Part shown: positions 11,080 to 21,026 of the stretch, piece by piece
How positions within the stretch are numbered: the first letter of the stretch is position 1
Layout of the letters: each line of letters begins with the position of its first letter
Assembly: GCA_004835665.1 (NCBI GenBank)
Contig: RBKR01000028.1
Span: forward strand, 248,001-312,000
From: Phoma sp. XZ068
Taxonomy: Eukaryota; Ascomycota; Dothideomycetes; Pleosporales; Didymellaceae
Reading direction: 5' to 3'
Length of the DNA: 64,000 bases
The notes under the pieces: model-generated
Databases searched by the model: none
What the model was told of the DNA's origin: nothing
The model's input: the letters and a program-made list of their open reading frames with translations, nothing else
Made by a program: the position numbers and the translations under genes

Positions 11080-12081
11080 ATGGCTGACAAGTACGCGGCC
11101 GCTCACGAGAAACTCCTCGGCCCGGGAGACCAACGTCCAACTGCACTACAAGTCATCAAAGATGAAGGGCTCGAGGGGAAGCTTGCGGACAAGGTCGTTC
11201 TCATCACCGGGTGCTCTGCAGGTCTCGGTGTGGAGACCGCGCGCGCCATGCTCGCAACAGGCGCCACGCTCTACCTCACAGCCCGAAACCTGCCCCGAGC
11301 ACGAGAAGCCCTCGGCGAGATTGCCAAATCACCCCGTGTGCACCTCCTAGAGATGGATCAGACCTCGCTAAAGAGTGTACGAGCATGCGCCGCGAGCTTC
11401 CTCGACCAGGCCAAAGTGCTAAATATCCTGATCAACAACGCTGGCATCATGGCTACACCCGAGGTCACGACAGAAGACGGCTTCGAGTCGCAGTTCCAAA
11501 CCAATCACCTCTCCCACTTCCTTCTCTTCTACCTCCTCAAGCCCACCCTCCTCGCCTCAGCGACTCCCGAATTCGGCTCGCGCGTCATCAACCTCTCCTC
11601 GCTCGGTCACCGCCGCGGTGAGCCTGACCTTGACAACATCAACCTCAACGGCTGCTACGATAAGTGGAGAGCGTACGGAAGTAGCAAGACCTGCAATATC
11701 TGGATGGCGAACGAGATTGAGCGACGATACGACTCGAAAAATTTGCACGCCTTTTCTGTGCATCCAGGTGGTGTCGTTACTCCATTATGGAATACTATGA
11801 ACCCTGATGACATCACCCACCTGCGAACCCAGCCAGGCTTTGACGAGAGTCTGAAGTCGCCCGAGCAGGGTGCCGCTACAACTGTATGGGGAGCCGTTGC
11901 TAAGTGCTTGGAGGGAAACGGTGGAATGTACCTGGATGATGTGCAGATTGCAGATCCATGGACTCCCGATCAGCCATTCGCGCTGCCCGGTTGGGCCCCT
12001 CATGCTCATGATGAGGAGAGAGAGGGCAAACTGTGGAAGCTGTCTTTGGATTGGGCTGGATTAGAGGATATCGATGTTTAG
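11080..12081 (+). CDS. Short-chain dehydrogenase/reductase (retinol dehydrogenase/WWOX-like class)
   Basis: An intact single-exon gene of 333 residues. It is a classical SDR with a Rossmann fold binding NAD(P)H. Visible motifs are TGCSAGLG (43-50, dinucleotide loop), NNAG (119-122), NLSSLG with the catalytic Ser near 173-174, and the YGSSK catalytic Tyr199/Lys203. HPGGVVTPLW follows, as in WW-domain oxidoreductase or retinol-dehydrogenase-like fungal SDRs. No signal peptide or membrane segment is visible, so it is probably cytosolic. The substrate cannot be read from sequence. It is the best-preserved host enzyme here and is surrounded by transposons, not by a biosynthetic cluster. Confidence 0.93.
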   Translation: MADKYAAAHEKLLGPGDQRPTALQVIKDEGLEGKLADKVVLITGCSAGLGVETARAMLATGATLYLTARNLPRAREALGEIAKSPRVHLLEMDQTSLKSVRACAASFLDQAKVLNILINNAGIMATPEVTTEDGFESQFQTNHLSHFLLFYLLKPTLLASATPEFGSRVINLSSLGHRRGEPDLDNINLNGCYDKWRAYGSSKTCNIWMANEIERRYDSKNLHAFSVHPGGVVTPLWNTMNPDDITHLRTQPGFDESLKSPEQGAATTVWGAVAKCLEGNGGMYLDDVQIADPWTPDQPFALPGWAPHAHDEEREGKLWKLSLDWAGLEDIDV

Positions 12082-12630
12082 TTGGACGGTCTTTGGTTAG
12101 CAAACAGGACAACGGCGGGTTGCAGAGCTTAAGGGCGACTTAATGGTATGTCTCTGTTTTACGAAAGCCACTAAAGTAGATATGGTTGCGCATGAGACCA
12201 TATCTTAAAGTTGTACGATAGCTGTATCGCAAGCTGATTGCGGTTTTGATGCTGGAATGAGCTACTATATACTTTTGAATCCAACACAGTCCGTCGTGAC
12301 TACTGTACTACATTGTGATGGTGACCTCCTTTGTTACAGCATCTTACATAGCTTAGAAGCTGAATTAGAGGTAAGTGCAGTCAACTTAAGGCGGGCTGCT
12401 ATCTGTTGAGGTCGCATCCTACGCAAAGCTATTCGGGTTGGTTCTCGAGGATGAATGGATGTGCAGAGGATCGGGGGCTATCACTTAAGCAAAGCTCGTA
12501 GTGATAGTGGGTACAGTAAGGAGTACAGAGTAGACTGTCTGTCTTGACTGAGGTTGGGTTCCAATAACAAGATTGATTAACGAGGTTGAACACAATGCCA
12601 TAAGGGCAGTGTTCCTATGTGCTATATACT
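12082..12630. other. 3' flank of the SDR gene, no gene seen
   Basis: No ORF here has family resemblance. It presumably contains the SDR terminator and ends at the hAT terminus at 12631. Confidence 0.4.
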
Positions 12631-15112
12631 CAGAGTTGTCAACAAACAAAACAAACAAAATTTGAGGCTCCAGATTGTTTGTTTGGCGACTATCATGGTT
12701 TTATGTTTTGTTTGTTTGATTCAACAAGGCTGTGCAGGCGCATTTTGTTTGAGTGTTTGTTTAGTTTTGATAGTTGAAAAACGCTAGGACGGCGTTTTCT
12801 GTAGTGTTGCAGGCGGCGGCTCCTCCCACAACTTTATGCTAAACTCTTCGGTGAGCTCATTGTCGTCGTACGTTGCTGCTGCCTTCGCGCTTGGAGGCTT
12901 TAATTCTGCTCGAATCCACCACTGAGTACACACCAAGGCAGCCAATAGTTGGCTGCCCATTTTGCGTCTCTGTGGCTCAAGTATGTCGCCAGTACCTGTA
13001 AAAACACGCTCACAGTCTGCGCTAGAGGCGCGGGATAGTTAGCACGTCCAGCGCCATCTGCGACAGGTTAGGATACTTCGACTGACGCTGGTGCCAGTAC
13101 TGGACTGCTGTACATCCTTCTTTGTGTTGTAGAGACGTCCACATAGGCTCTTTCAGCCAGCTCTCGTACTCATCCTCCTCCTCTATTGTCACCTCATTAT
13201 CGTCAAGTACTGAGTCAATCGCGTCGTCGAAGCTGCTTATTGCGGGCTTGGGTGCAGCTGTTAGTGTTGCAGCTGCGCGGGCAGGCTTGTAGCGAGCCCA
13301 AAACTGCTGGAATCTCGCCTGTGCGGCGCTCAGTTGTGTGGGTTTCTCTCGCCAGAAGCGCTTGCAGTAGGTTTTGTAGCGCGGGTGGAGTGCCGTGGCA
13401 GCAAAATAGACAGGAATTTTGAGGAGTTTGTTGAGGTAATCGCTCGCTTTACGCCTCGCGGCGCGCAGGTTAATAGGCAGGTGATCTTCAGGCGCCTCAG
13501 ATGGCTCGTAGTTGACACTTTCGTACACATGAAGGCGTGCATCTAGTTCAGAAATCAGAGACTCAAAAACTGGGATAACCTCGTACAGCGCGCCGTGGGT
13601 GCCAGCTTGCTGCGACCTCGTAGACGATCAGTTGCAAACTTAAGAGGCTGAAGTACTGCAATGTACTCAGTAATCACTGCCCAGTCTGCAGCTGTAAGCC
13701 CGCCTGATCGCATCCATCGCGGCGCATCAGGTAGCTTCTTGCCACGGCTTTTAGCGCGATCATCAGCATCTTCTGTCTCCTAGATGTGGTATGAGGCATA
13801 TGAGTTGATGGCTTGTTGAAGCTCAGCTCCACGCTCAAAGCAGTCATAATAGCTGTTCCAGCGCGTAACAACAGGCTTGATTGGCTCGCGGAGACCACCT
13901 GTAATGCCAGCAGGCATCTCACCAGCTGCAGTGCGCTGGCAGTCTGCAAAAATACTCCATTGCTTTGGTGTGTTAATGTAGTTAACAATGTCAAGAAACA
14001 CGCCAAGCGGACCATCTCCCCGCCACTCCTTCATGTAAAACTCTTCTTCTTTTGTGTGTTCAGCGGCGTTGTCAAAGGCGTCGGCGTCTGTGCCAAACAT
14101 GATTGTTTGGCCAACAAGGTTGAGTATGTGGCAAGCGCAACGGAGGCATCGATCGACAGCAGCAAAGCTGTACATTGTGCTGAGTTTGTTGACAACAATA
14201 TCGTTGTTGTAAGCGTTATCAAGGACAAAGTAGCCTAGTTTGCCGCTGTTGATGCCAAAATATCGCAGTCTGCGCGACAACGTCAGCAATCGCCTCGCCG
14301 GTGTGCGCGCCAACCAGCTGCGGCAGCGCGATGGGAAGGTCAACTATCGCGCCTTGAGAGTCAGCATAGTGAGCAACAACGGCAAAGAAGCCCTGTTTCC
14401 CTCCCTTGGTCGTCCAGCCGTCGAAGCTAATGTGTACTTTGCTGCAAGCCTCTGACAAGGCGCGCTTAACCTGAGGTTGTAGCCAGCTATAGAGCCTCAT
14501 CACAAACGCTGAGACGCTGTTGTGAGACCTCCACAGCGCCGCCTCTGCCTCTGGGTTAGTGAACCTGATCATCTCACGAAATGCTTCCGTCTCAAATTCG
14601 CGCAAAGTCCTGTTGTTATTGACTAGCCACAGCACCGCAGCTTGCCTAAAGCCTTGTACGTCGAAGTTTCCAAGCTTCCGATAGGCATCTTGGCTGAATG
14701 TGAGGCCACTGTCGAGGGCTAATCGTAGCGACTGTTGGCCAGGTTTGCGTGGCTGTTGGTGGACGATAGGTCCATCTTTGGTGAGCCGGTGGCCAGGGCG
14801 ATCTTCTTTCAAGTGGTTGTTGGCAGCGCTGGTTGAGGCAGTGACCTGGTGTAGGCCTCCATGTTGCTTGTTGATGTGGCAGTACCTGCAGAGGAAATAG
14901 AGTTTCTCAGGTATCGTCTCCTTCTTCCAAAGGCTTCGCGCTTCTTGAACGTAGGTTTGCGCGTACGTTGAGCGCGTTTAAAGGGAGTGTCAGCTTCTTT
15001 AGTAGCCTCAAGGCTACGTTTAGGGGGCATAGTAAGCGTAAAGGTAAGCAAAAGCTCTAATTAGAAAGTAAGCTGTTAACGCAAACAGCAAGCCAAAGCA
15101 TAGTGGCTGACG
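12631..15112 (-). mobile_element. hAT transposon copy 1, 5'-truncated
   Basis: The element reads on the minus strand. Its 3' terminus at 12631 begins cagagttgtcaacaaac and matches the termini of the fuller copy at 59674-62892. Near its 5' side, homology to that copy runs through the ATG leader and stops near 15112. There the 5' UTR of a LINE begins, so the terminal ~400 bp and the other TIR are missing. The subterminal DNA is rich in gtttgttt repeats. Confidence 0.85.
12805..15030 (-). pseudogene. hAT transposase, broken
   Basis: From ATG 15030 (MPPKRSLEATK) the product resembles BED-finger hAT transposases. A CRYCHINKQHGG...HLKEDRPGH finger is split over two frames. The core includes FDGWTTKGGKQGFF and GYFVLDNAYNND. 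A C-terminal dimerisation region follows (LTIP then SSADCERVF in another frame, QRRKMGSQL). Compared with the copy at 60056 it has lost about 380 bp of the proline-rich N-terminal part. It also has a 2-nt deletion near 14268, a TAG near 13782 in the SYHI region, a frame break in the KLAPT region, and another near 13036. It cannot make a functional protein. Confidence 0.88.
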
Positions 15113-15241
15113 AAAAAACACGACAACAGCGAGAGTTTCACTTTTTGGAATTAACGTAGTACAACGCGCGCAAAACGTCCGCTAGAGACGGCTTTCGACT
15201 AGCCAGCACTCAGAAGTAGCGCCCACTGCTGCTGAGGCGTC

Positions 15242-16924
15242 ATGGCGACACCGTGGCCCCGACGGTCGACCTGGCCGATCCCAATAGACGAGCATGCTAC
15301 CAACCTCAGCACTTTCCTTCGCGAGGTACTGTCACTGATCGAGCGCAACGGAGGCCAGCAGCCCCTGCCGGCAGACATCGTTGGCGACATCATCCGCGGC
15401 GCATTGACGTTCGTACTGAAGACGCAGCACTCCCCTGACCTCCGCGGCCTCAGCGACGCGCTCAACGTCGCGCGGACCGAGGCAAGAGCGACAGCAGAAA
15501 GCACGGCGTAAACCCTCGACCAGATAAAGCAAGAGCTCAGATCCACCGTAGAACTCGCACAGCAGACCGCAACAAAGATAGAGCAGAACGGCAATACGGC
15601 AGAAGAGGCGAGGGCAGCAGCCAAGGACGCCACAGAGGTGGGTAAAGCGACGCTGGAGATCGCGCGAGAGATCAGGAACAAGAGACCACAAGAGCAGGCG
15701 AACGGACCAATGAGCTACGCTGCGGCGGCAGCCAGGGGAGTCCCGCTAGCAGGTACATACAATGCACAAAGTGTCAAACAGCCATCTGCGCAGACGCAGC
15801 GTGAGGTCATCATGAATATTAGAGACCCGCTCACCGTACAGAGCCTGAGGGCTATGAATCCTAGCAACCTCAAATTGCATGTCCAGCGTGCCATCGAGCA
15901 AAGTGGCAATGAAAACATAGTAAATGTGAAGATCGTCTCATCTAACCAGCTGAAGAGCGGAGACCTGAGCATTAAGACAGCAAGCAGCAGCGAAGTCGAG
16001 GCGCTACGACAGTTCGCGGACGACTGGGCCCACCGCATAGGCAGTGGGACTACAGTGCAGATCCCGACCTTCGGCGTCCTCGCACACGGCATACGCACGA
16101 GCACGATGGACATGAGCAAGCTCGATGAGATCAGAGCGCAGATACTGCAGGACAACCGACCGTTCATACCCCGAGCGGAGATAAGACACATAGGCTGGCT
16201 CACCAGAGACGCTGCTGCCAAGACGGCTACTAGCATCACCATCGAGTTCACCAAGCCAGAAGACGCCAACAAGATCATCGACGAGGGCCTGGTCTGGCAG
16301 GGGGAGGTCTTCCAGTGTGAGCGATACGAGCGACAGTGCCGAGTGAAGCAGTGCTTCAAGTGCCAAAGATACGGCCACATAGGAACCCAGTGCAAGGCAG
16401 CAACAGCATGTGGCCACTGTGCGCAGGAGCACGACACCCGCGACTGCCCTTCGAGGGCCGGACAAGCCATAACCAGGAAATGTGCCGCCTGCCGCGGCGA
16501 ACACGAAGCATGGAGCCGCCAGTGCCCTACCAGGAAGGACGAGATGGCCAAGGCCAGGGCCGCATACGAGATGCGGCCGCGCTACCACCACGTCTCGCAA
16601 ACCACCGGACAGAACGCGCAGATCGATGTTTCGACGTCTACAATTCGAAGGAGAAGGCCTAGCCAACCAGTGGCAGCTACGCAGCCAATGCAGCTTACAA
16701 GGAACCGATCGCAGACTGGTCGAGGACCAAAGAGGACCAACGCTGGAACCACCATTGATCCACTCGATCAGGAGATCCGTCAACACAAACAGGCGCGAGC
16801 CAAAGACCGCACAGACAGATCATACCTAGCAGGAGAGCTCTGGAATCGACTGGAGTCAATACCCGAGCGTTACAGAACAGCAGTCATCATATGGAGATCG
16901 ACTCCGATAACGATGCATGAATAG
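15242..16924 (+). pseudogene. LINE copy A ORF1 (gag-like, zinc knuckles) with in-frame stop
   Basis: The reading frame from ATG 15242 matches ORF1 of copy B along its length. A TAA at 15509-15511 interrupts it, where copy B reads AEIL. The rest (15512-16924) stays open. It contains three Cys/His knuckles: CFKCQRYGHIGTQC, CGHCAQEHDTRDC and CAACRGEHEAWSRQC. These are typical of the RNA-binding ORF1p of Tad1-like elements. The last ~40 residues are out of frame relative to copy B, which ends in an acidic IDSDSES. Confidence 0.87.
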
Positions 16925-18885
16925 ACACAACACACTAAGCATACTACAGTACAACGTACACAGATCAAGAGACATGGTGATGGCGAGCATGCTGCTGGAC
17001 CCCAGGATCCACGAGTACGACATACTGGCCATCCAGGAGCCATGGAGGAATCCCTTCGCGGCGACGACACACCATCCAGCGAAACGCGTTTTTGCTGCCC
17101 AGCAGGAGACGATGCAGGACCCGCCCGGGTATGCTTTTTCATCAACAAGAGATTAGATCACAAGAAGTGGCAATTTAAGGAGCACAGCAGAGACATCTGC
17201 TCACTCACAATGGAGTTTGGCGACGGTCAACAGGAGGGACAATACCTTACCATACAAAACATCTACAATCCTGCCAGGCGAAGCGAGAGCGACAGCACCG
17301 TGCTGACAGACGCCCGTACAATACTGCACAACAATCCATCCAATGAGCAGATACTGCTTGGCGACTTCAACTTGCACCACCCCATGTGGGGAGGCGCAAA
17401 TGTGAGACACACCGACCCTGAGTCTGCAGACCTGTTGGCAATAATGGAGGACTTCAACCTAAACAACACACTGCTTCCTGGGACTGTCACATATGAAGAA
17501 GGAACTGCGCGCACAACTATCGATCTCTGCCTGGTGACTTTGGGTCTGGTCGATCGGGTGATCAGAAGTCAGGTCGACCGAGACCTGGACCACGACTCCG
17601 ACCACCTGCCCATTAGTACCGTGATAGACATGAGGATACAGCAACTCGAAGTAACACCAAGGCGAGACTGGAAACGATTAGATGAGAAGACCTACCACAA
17701 AGCGCTGAAATGGGCTCTGCCGCCACTTCGCAGACCTGCAACCAAGACAGCGCTTGACGCTTACGTCCAAGAGATCATCGAGGCGATTCAAGGAGCCATC
17801 GACAAAGCAATACCATACGCACGGCCGTCAGATCATGTAAGACAGGGCTGGTCAGAAGAGTGCAGCGCAGTGCTCGCAGAAGCAAAGAGACTCAAGAGAG
17901 TGCACAGCCAACGTCACACAGGCGAGTCGTGGGAGGCCTACTGCGCAGCAAGAAACCACAAAGCAAGAACAATTAAGAAGGCTTTAAGGAATGCCCACAG
18001 AGAACAGGTTGAGCAGGCGGCGAAGTCGCCAGAGGCATTGTGGAGACTGGTCAAATGGGCGAAGACAAGAGGCAATCAGGCGCCAATGATCACACCCGCC
18101 ATACGACATCCGGAGACGCAGCAGGAGGCGACAGACCCGAGGGTCAAAGCGGAGGTGTTCCGTGAAGCCTTCTTTCCAGCACCGCCGGAAGCAGACTTGG
18201 AGGACATACGAGACGCACAATACGATGATCAGATAGACATGCCACAGATAACAGAGAAGGAGATCAAAGACGCCATCCGAGCAGCGTCACCGCTCAAGGC
18301 ACCTGGCCCCGATGGTATCGCCAACAAAGCCCTGCAGGCGGGAACAGCCCAGCTTGCGACTCACCTGACAAGGATCTTCAACCAGAGCCTGCTTCTAGGA
18401 TACTGCCCGGCCCATTTCCGCGAGTCAACGACAGTCGTCTTGCGCAAGCCGGGCAAGGACGACTACACAACACCGAAGTCGTACAGACCCATTGCGCTGA
18501 TGAACACCACAGGTAAGATTATGGATGCAGTCATAGCGCGACGGCTTAGCTACCTGGCTGAGAGCTATCACGTCCTACCGCCGACACACATGGGTGGCAG
18601 AAAGATGCGCTCGACCGAGCACGCCCTCCACGCCGTCACCCATAAGATATACGAAGCATGGAGCCAGAACACTGGTCAAGTAGCAAGCCTCCTGCTCCTC
18701 GATGTCTCTGGCGCCTTCGACAACGTCTCGCATGCACGCCTGCTTCACGATTTGCGGAAGAGGGGAGTAGATGAGAAGACAGTGAAGTGGATTGCAAGCT
18801 TCCTCAGCAACAGACATACAAGCATCGTAATCGACGGCTTCCGGTCGACAGCATACCAGATCAACACAGGTATACCCCAGGGAGT
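16917..18885 (+). pseudogene. LINE copy A ORF2 (endonuclease-RT), frameshifted and truncated
   Basis: ATG 16917 opens MNRHNTLSILQYNV, the start of an exonuclease-endonuclease-phosphatase domain. A frameshift near 17090-17100 moves the reading into the next frame (CCPAGDDAGPARVCFF). Endonuclease motifs then follow (LLGDFNLHHPMWGG, TIDLCL, DSDHLPI). The RT region has SPLKAPGPDGI, YRPIALMNTTGK, LLLLDVSGAFDNV and TGIPQG. The sequence breaks at IPQG, before the YADD motif. The frame runs a further ~40 codons into foreign DNA and stops at 19006. Confidence 0.88.
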
Positions 18886-19050
18886 TGTTTCTGAACAGCA
18901 CGTGACGAAGTGGCATATCTGCCTGGTAGGCAGATACCCCACAATGGAGTCTAAGGTTTGTCTGCCTATGAAGGCTAAAACGGGATACATGTATATAAGT
19001 ACCTAGAAGCCTATAGGTCAAGAAAATACTCTTGAAGAATCACATTTTCA
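18886..19050 (-). repeat. 165-bp TG...CA segment, possible solo LTR, at the junction of two inverted LINEs
   Basis: The segment starts TGTTTCTGAACAG and ends CACATTTTCA on the plus strand, so it has TG/CA termini on either strand, as LTRs do. The flanks are ggagt on the left and actcc on the right. These are inverted, not direct, repeats, because both belong to the same LINE codons in opposite orientation. An internal perfect hairpin, tatctgcct-ggt-aggcagata, lies near 18916-18936. No internal retroelement sequence and no second copy in the window were found. Orientation is uncertain. Confidence 0.5.
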
Positions 19051-21026
19051 ACTCCTTGGGGGATACCTGTGTTGATCTCGTACTCCGTAGATCGGAAGCC
19101 GTCAATAGCGATGCTTGTGTGTCTGTTACTGAGAAAGCTTGCAATCCACTGGATTATCTTCTCGTCTACTCGCCTCTTCCGCAGGTCGTGGAGCAGGCGG
19201 ACATGCGAGACGTTATCGAAGGCGCCAGAGACGTCGAGTAGCAAGAGGCTGGCCACCTGGCCACCCCTACGGTCCCATGCTTCGTAGATCTTCTTAGTGA
19301 CAGCGTGGAGAGCGTGCTCGGTGGAGCGCATCTTCCTGCCGCCCATGTGTGTGGTCGGTAAGAGGTGGTATGTCTCGGCCAGGTAGCTGAGTCGTCGCGC
19401 GATGACTGCGTCCATGATCTTGCCAATAGTGTTCATCAAAGCGATGGGTCTATACAACTTAGGGGCTGTGTAGTCATCCTTGCCTGGTTTGCGCAAGACG
19501 ACCGTGGTCGACTCACGGAAGTGGGCCGGGCAGTATCCGAGGCGAAGGCTCTGATTGAAGATCCGTGTTAGATGGGCTGCAAGCTGAGCGACTCCTACCT
19601 GCAGTGCTCTGTTTACGATGCCATCTGGTCCGGGTGCTTTCAGCGGAGAGGCCGCGTGGATAGCATCTCTGACCTCCTTTTCTGTTACCAGCGGCGTCTC
19701 TACCTGATCATTGTATCCTGCGTCCTGAATGTCGCGTAGGTCCGCCTCGGGCGGCGTTGGAAAGAACGTATCTCGGAACAGGTCCGCCTTCTTCGCTGGA
19801 TCCGTGATTTCTTGTCGTGTATCCGGGTGCCGTATGGCAGGTGTGACTGCAGGGGGTCGGTCTCCTCTCGTCTTCGCCCAGCTGGCGAGCTTCCACAGTG
19901 TCTGCGGCGACTGGGCTGCCTGCTCTACTCGATCTCTGTGGGCTGTTCTTAGTGCTTTCCTTATCGTTCTGGCCTTATGGTTCCTTGCTGCGCAGTATGT
20001 TGCCCACGAGTCTGCTGTTCGGAGCTGGCTATGAAGTCTCTTGAGACGTTTTGCCTCAGCGAGCACTGCCCTGCACTCTTCAGTCCATCCCTCTTTGGTC
20101 TTGTCCGATGAGCGTGTCGGTGGCACTGCTTCCTCAATCGCCTTTTTGATGGCCCTGACTAACTCGTCCACATATCCATCGAGTGCGGTCTTGTTGGTAG
20201 GTCTGCGCAGTGGTGGTAGGTCCTGCATGAGCACTTTTTGATATGCTTTCTCGTCGAGTCGGCGCCAGTTCCGCCTTGATGCAGTCTCTAGCAGCTGTAC
20301 GGACATATCCAGCACGGTGGTGATGGGAAGATGGTCGGAGTCGTGGTCGAGGTCCAGGTCGACTTGGCTTTTGATCAGCCTGTCGACCAGACCCACTGTA
20401 ACGAGGCAAAGGTCGATGGTGGATCTCACTGCTTTCTCTTCGTACGTGATGGTGCCTGGTGGCAGCGTATTGCTGAGATTAAAGTCTTCCATGATAGCGA
20501 TAAGCTCTTCTGACCCTGGATCTATATGTCTGGTCCCTAGGCCTCCCCACATCGGATGGTGTAGGTTGAAGTCGCCAAGGAGCACTTGTTCATCTGCTTG
20601 GTGTCTGTTCATGATTGGACGGATGTCGGTGATCGCAGTTTCCTCACCAGCGCTGGCGCCTCCCTGGTTGTAGATGTTGTGTACTATAAGCCGCTGTTCG
20701 TCATGTTGTTCTTCGCTGGGCTCGATTACAAGAGAGCAGATGTCTCTGCTGTGCTCGCTGAATCGCCATCGTTTGTGATCTATCCTCTTATTGACGAAGA
20801 AACAGACCCTAGCAGGTCCCTTCTCATCTCCTGTCGGGCAGCATAGGTGGAAGACGTCTTTTGCTGGGTGGTGGGTTGTGGCCATGAAAGGATTCTTCCA
20901 TGGCTCCTGGATGGCCAAGATGTCGTACTCGTGGACTCGAGGGTCCCGCAGTAGGGTTGCCATAACCATGTCTCTCGACTTGCGTACGTTGTACTGTAGT
21001 ATGCTCAGTGTGTTGTGTCTATTCAT
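19011..21026 (-). pseudogene. LINE copy B ORF2 (endonuclease-RT), truncated in the RT
   Basis: ATG 21026 opens 671 uninterrupted residues. An EEP endonuclease comes first (SILQYNV, AIQEPW, LLGDFNLHHPMWGG, STIDLCLV, DHDSDHLPI). RT blocks follow (LKAPGPDGIVN, YRPIALMN, MGGRKMRSTEHAL, LLLLDVSGAFDNVSH) up to NTGIPQG. The last 13 codons come from the 165-bp junction segment. The polymerase YADD, thumb and RNase H are absent, so the protein cannot reverse transcribe. Its ATG overlaps the ORF1 stop in an ATGA. Confidence 0.9.

Larger units (their letters stand above)
15113..18885 (+). mobile_element. Tad1-like LINE copy A, 3'-truncated
   Basis: This is a non-LTR retrotransposon with a ~130-bp 5' UTR, ORF1 (gag-like) and ORF2 (endonuclease plus part of the RT). 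The 5' end is placed where the hAT homology stops and homology to the 5' UTR of LINE copy B begins. The element ends inside the RT right after IPQG (ggagt at 18881-18885), so the YADD half, RNase H and 3' UTR are missing. Copy B ends at the same position in the opposite orientation. Confidence 0.85.

Noticed and set aside
15715..16786. Long minus-strand ORFs (278 and 260 codons) opposite LINE copy A ORF1
   Set aside because: They are antisense shadows of a GC-rich coding strand. The plus frame has conserved zinc knuckles and matches copy B.
18886..19050. Extension of LINE ORF2 through the junction as real coding sequence
   Set aside because: The two LINEs have unrelated residues after IPQG, and both tails come from the opposite strands of the same 165-bp segment.
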